A stretch of DNA of 64,000 bases from Lagopus muta (taxonomy: Eukaryota; Chordata; Aves; Galliformes; Phasianidae), in NCBI RefSeq assembly GCF_023343835.1, contig NC_064434.1, forward strand, positions 15,729,505-15,793,504, written 5' to 3'. Made by a program: the position numbers and the translations under genes. Of this stretch, positions 61,145 to 64,000 are shown in pieces. Each line of letters begins with the position of its first letter. Within the stretch, counting starts at the first letter, position 1. The notes beneath the pieces are model-generated. The model did not search any database. It saw nothing but the letters and a program-made list of their open reading frames with translations, and was not told the origin of the DNA.

Positions 61145-61266
61145 CTAGTGCCACATGTCTTGGTCGACCATTGCAGACATTGAGTTTTGCTGGCAAGAGC
61201 ATAGAAATACTGGGCAGTAAGATGGGACATTCTAAAGCTGAATCTGTTACTCTCCAAATGAATCAT
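61141..61266 (+). repeat. Diverged duplication, copy B
   Basis: AGTACTAGTGCCACATGTCT ... TTCTAAAGCTGAATCTGTTA, partner of 60241-60363. Similarity does not clearly continue past about 61266 or before 61141. Confidence 0.75.
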
Positions 61267-62604
61267 TACGTACAACTGGAAAGCTGTTAGAGACTAACTT
61301 AGCATCCATATCTCATTAGAAGCATCTTCAAAGTGAATATTAATTTCATCTTGGAAAACGTCAGGTTTTGAGCATTTGGAATGATAAAGTAGGCTAGTAC
61401 GGCGGGGAGACTTATTTTACCCATCAGCTACCAGTCTTCTGCTTATGTTCCTTTGGACATCTTTTGCTTTACTTTCCTGTTTGTTCCAAGAAAACACTTC
61501 CATATCGCTGTACATACACTGGACACTGCATACCCATGTGCTGTTTACAGAATAAGAAAAACAGCTGATATCAAAGAATTTTCTATACTCCTTGCTTTTT
61601 CTCAAAATGGAAACAACAACAAAAATTTATTTATTCAGTAGTTGAATGACTTTGGGTCTGCAGTGCAGAAATTAAAATGGCTGGTGTGATGAACTGGGGA
61701 CTCTGTTATATATTTCATACAGGATGTTGGATTAAAAGTTCCTAGTGTCCTTAAAAACTGTTATTCTATTTGTATAGTATTTATTAGCAGCTACTGTATT
61801 GTGCAGTGATATTTTTATCATGGGAAACTTGCTTCACTTTTACAAGTATACAATCATACAATTATACAGTGTGGTAACAGAGAACAAAGACTGCTAGAAA
61901 AAAATTACACTGTGGAATAATCTTTACTATTTTGGGAAAAAATGTCTCAGAGGAGTATATCACAAGTTGATCATAGTTCTTGTGGTTTGTATCTTAGATG
62001 AGATCATGACAAGGCTGGCAGCAAAATGCTAGGCAATGTTTGTTGGAACATAATGGTATTCTACAGACTCCCAGAGCGCAGACAGAAAATTCTTGAATGC
62101 TTTTGCTGCACTTTGTGATTGAGCATAGGGTTGTGCAACAACTCAGCACTCTACTCCTTTCAGAGCTCCTGCTGCTGTCTTCTGTTCTTGACAGATTGTT
62201 AGAACATCCCATTTGAACCAATCACAACTACCTAGAAGACAGAAATTACGAATTTATCACTGATTCATGCAAATGTACATTTGTGTATTATTATTATTAT
62301 TTTCATTTCATGGGTCAACAGAAAAAAAAATAAATGAAAAGGAACAGAAGGAAAAAGTATTTTCCCTGACCTTTCTTGTTGTATTGGAGAACAATGGACT
62401 TATTATTTTCCCTCGGCTCTTCTTTCCTTTGTGTAAATTGCATGCTTCCTCACTGTTAAAAATGTTCTTCCATGCTAAATACCAAAGTTCAGACATGTCC
62501 AACAAAGAACTAGTGAGGATTTTTGTATTCAGAGAGCTGAGAGGAATAAGGTAATTCTTCTAGATATTTATTGATTTTCACAAGTCAAAAAACATTTTAA
62601 AAGG

Positions 62605-62632
62605 CAAAACAAACAAACAAACAAACAAACAA
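62605..62632 (+). repeat. (AAAC)n microsatellite
   Basis: About six AAAC units, followed by an A run. Confidence 0.92.
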
Positions 62633-62925
62633 AAAAAGCAACAACAAACCCAAACAAACTTCTAACCCAATTTGTCACATCCTTCTGAAATGTTTTTAAT
62701 CCTCCATCACAAAAAATCATTTTATGAAGATACCAGCTGGTGAAGTACCATTTGTAACATAAGCAAGGCATGGTGTGCCACTCACTCATCCCATCTCCAA
62801 TCCATAGCCAACTCCAATCCTTAGCAACCTGGAAAAGAATTCATTGTAATTAGTGCATTGCATGGACTGAATCCTTTTTCTAGAAATGATATATTTCTTA
62901 CTGTCTATTTTACTGCAGCATAGGA
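62633..62925. other. Spacer, nothing recognised
   Basis: About 290 bases of AT-rich unique sequence before the CR1/LTR cluster at the right edge. Confidence 0.5.
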
Positions 62926-63158
62926 AGTTCCGCACAAACATGCGCAAGAACTTCTTTACAGTGAGGTGACGGAGCACTGGAACAGGCTGCCCAGGGAGGT
63001 GGTGGAGTCTCCTTCTCTGGAGATGTTCGAGACCTGCCTGGATGCCTACCTGTGCGACCTGCTGTAGGGAACCTGCTTTGGCAGGGGGGTTGGACTCGAT
63101 GATCTCAGGAGGTCCCTTCCAACCCCTACAATTCTGTGATTCTGTGATTCTGTGATTT
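62926..63158 (+). mobile_element. CR1 LINE 3' end, well preserved
   Basis: GAAGTTCCGCACAAACATGC, AGAACTTCTTTACAGTGAGG, AGACCTGCCTGGATGCCTAC, GGAACCTGCTTTGGCAGGGG, GGTTGGACTCGATGATCTCA, GGTCCCTTCCAACCCCTACA and three clean ATTCTGTG units. Little decay, so this is probably among the younger CR1 copies in the window. Confidence 0.96.
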
Positions 63159-63248
63159 AGACAGTATTCTGAAGACTGCTTTTTTTTTTTAGCCTTCAAG
63201 GCAAATAGGTAAGTACTTTTAAGAAACAAGCCCACCAGTTTGCACTTG

Positions 63249-63605
63249 CAGCCCAGAAAGCCAACTTTATCCTGGCCTGCATCAAGAGAAGTGTTACCAG
63301 CAGGTCAAAGGAGGTGATTCTGCCCCGCTACTCTGCTCTCGTTATACCCCACCTGGAGTATGTCTAGTTCTTGAGCCCCCAACACGAAAAGGACATGGAG
63401 ATGTTGGGAAGGATCCAGAGGAGAGCCACAAAGATTATCAGAGGACTGAAGCACCCCACCTGTGAGGACAGGCTGAGAGAGCTGAGGCTTTTCAGCCTGG
63501 AGAAGAGAAGGCTTTGAGGGGACCTTATTGCGGCCTTCCAGTACCTGAAGGGGGCCTACAGGAAAGTTGGGGAGAGACTTTTTATGAGGTCGTGTAGTGA
63601 CTGGA
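63249..63605 (+). mobile_element. CR1 LINE ORF2 C-terminal fragment, cut by an LTR
   Basis: GCAGCCCAGAAAGCCAACTT, CAGCAGGTCAAAGGAGGTGA, GGAGAGCCACAAAGATTATC and GTGAGGACAGGCTGAGAGAG encode the usual AQKANFILACIKRSVTSRSK, RRATKIIRGLKH and CEDRLRELRLFSLEKRRL blocks, with a stop in place of a codon in YV*FLSPQ near 63362. The expected CR1 text continues to TGTAGTGACTGGA (63593-63605) and then stops at TGTCTCGCTCC, where the LTR begins. Confidence 0.92.
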
Positions 63606-63642
63606 TGTCTCGCTCCAATTTATAGGAGGGAGAGGAGGTTCT

Positions 63643-63710
63643 TTTATTATCTATATACCCGGCGTGAGATTAAGAAGCACCGGTTCAAATGTTGGTCCGA
63701 CCAGTTTATT
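63643..63710 (-). promoter_or_regulatory. Two poly(A) signals of the LTR
   Basis: AATAAA occurs twice on the minus strand (63705-63710 and 63643-63648). The upstream one is more likely the R-region signal; the second lies close to the end of the LTR. Confidence 0.45.
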
Positions 63711-63827
63711 ACAAGTCTTAATCAGGGAAATGGGGAAGGGGAGGACGGACACTATTATGAATTAGGGTAATGGGGGAAGGGAAGGAGGGCGATAGAAAAG
63801 ATAGGAAAGAAGAAGAGGCAAGGAGTC

Positions 63828-63833
63828 TTTATA
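63828..63833 (-). promoter_or_regulatory. Putative TATA box of the LTR
   Basis: TATAAA on the minus strand in the context CCTATAAAGAC, about 118 bases upstream of the first AATAAA, a spacing that fits a U3 promoter and a short R region. Confidence 0.5.
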
Positions 63834-64000
63834 GGCAGCAAGAGGGACATAGTCACCACCATGGATCCAGCGAGGTTCGTAGTTCAGTCTTTGATCTTCA
63901 GTAGCGGTGGGTCGTCAGGCAGAGTTGTCCTGTTGACGGTGAGAAGGACGACGACGACGACGACCATGGCGATGATGGCCCCTTTTCAATGCTTTCAAAG

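Larger units (their letters stand above)
59589..62604. other. AT-rich unique sequence with a diverged local duplication
   Basis: No gene recognised. Holds the paired repeat at 60241-60363 and 61141-61266, the palindrome at 61123-61144, and a short (ATT)n at 62285-62303. The block 61990-62220 is less AT-rich, but its minus frame (61994-62221, cysteine/serine-rich) has no known domain. Confidence 0.5.
63606..64000 (-). mobile_element. Endogenous retroviral LTR, minus strand, continuing past the window
   Basis: On the minus strand the order is promoter, poly(A) signal, CA end: CCTATAAAGAC (TATA box at 63828-63833), AATAAA at 63705-63710 with a second AATAAA at 63643-63648, and a terminal GAGACA at 63606-63611. 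The boundary with CR1 is sharp, and the plus strand opens with TG as an LTR should. A GAC trinucleotide run lies at 63941-63963 in what would be U3. At least 395 bases are present; the U3 start, any internal retroviral genes and the other LTR lie outside the window. The family is not recognised with certainty; no coding region is visible. Confidence 0.65.

Noticed and set aside
63681..63702. GGTTCAAAT near TGGTCCGACCA, resembling a tRNA T-arm or primer-binding site
   Set aside because: No acceptor, D or anticodon arms fit around it, and it lies within the LTR rather than next to its internal edge.
1..64000. A novel multi-gene system, CRISPR array, defence island or operon
   Set aside because: No clustered genes, ribosome-binding sites, regularly spaced repeats or prokaryotic features. 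The sequence is vertebrate repeat-bearing non-coding DNA.

Overview
The window looks like intergenic or deep-intronic DNA from a bird, most likely a galliform such as chicken. The organism call rests on the repeats. About twenty fragments belong to CR1, the dominant avian LINE. They are recognised by the 3' tail built of ATTCTGTG-type octamers, the segment reading TTGGACT(A/C)GATGATCTC followed by GGTCCCTTCCAACC, and coding remnants of the CR1 ORF2 reverse transcriptase. Between them lies AT-rich sequence full of stop codons. I recognise no intact protein-coding gene, rRNA, tRNA, CRISPR array or bacterial-type operon.

Layout. 1-4370 is AT-rich unique sequence with homopolymer runs. 4371-5800 and 10129-11625 hold two long minus-strand CR1 remnants that keep much of the reverse-transcriptase region; the second has lost its central part. 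12-21 kb carries shorter CR1 pieces, two microsatellites joined to CR1, a possible promoter/poly(A) unit of unknown origin and an ancient CR1/L3-like relic. 21-34 kb is mostly unique. 34.8-35.9 kb has a long CTTTTT hexamer array followed by an old CR1. 41.1-41.7 kb has two CR1 pieces in opposite orientation. Near 48.5 kb is a possible DNA-transposon end. 49.9-51.1 kb holds the best preserved CR1, with a readable FADD catalytic motif. 53.7 kb has a small-RNA-like hairpin. 57.2-58.1 kb has two abutting head-to-head CR1 copies, directly followed on the minus strand by a roughly 130-codon open frame that may be a fragment of a real gene. 60.2-61.3 kb has a diverged 125-bp duplication. From 63606 to the window edge there is what looks like a minus-strand retroviral LTR inserted into a CR1.

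There are no genes here that work together. Most open frames over 60 codons are chance, low-complexity or CR1-derived. The items most worth checking are the 58.1-58.5 kb frame, the LTR at the right edge, the hairpin at 53.68 kb, the perfect palindromes at 6.9 and 61.1 kb, and the CR1 rearrangements. Family assignments were made by eye against remembered consensus features; no alignment or database search was possible.
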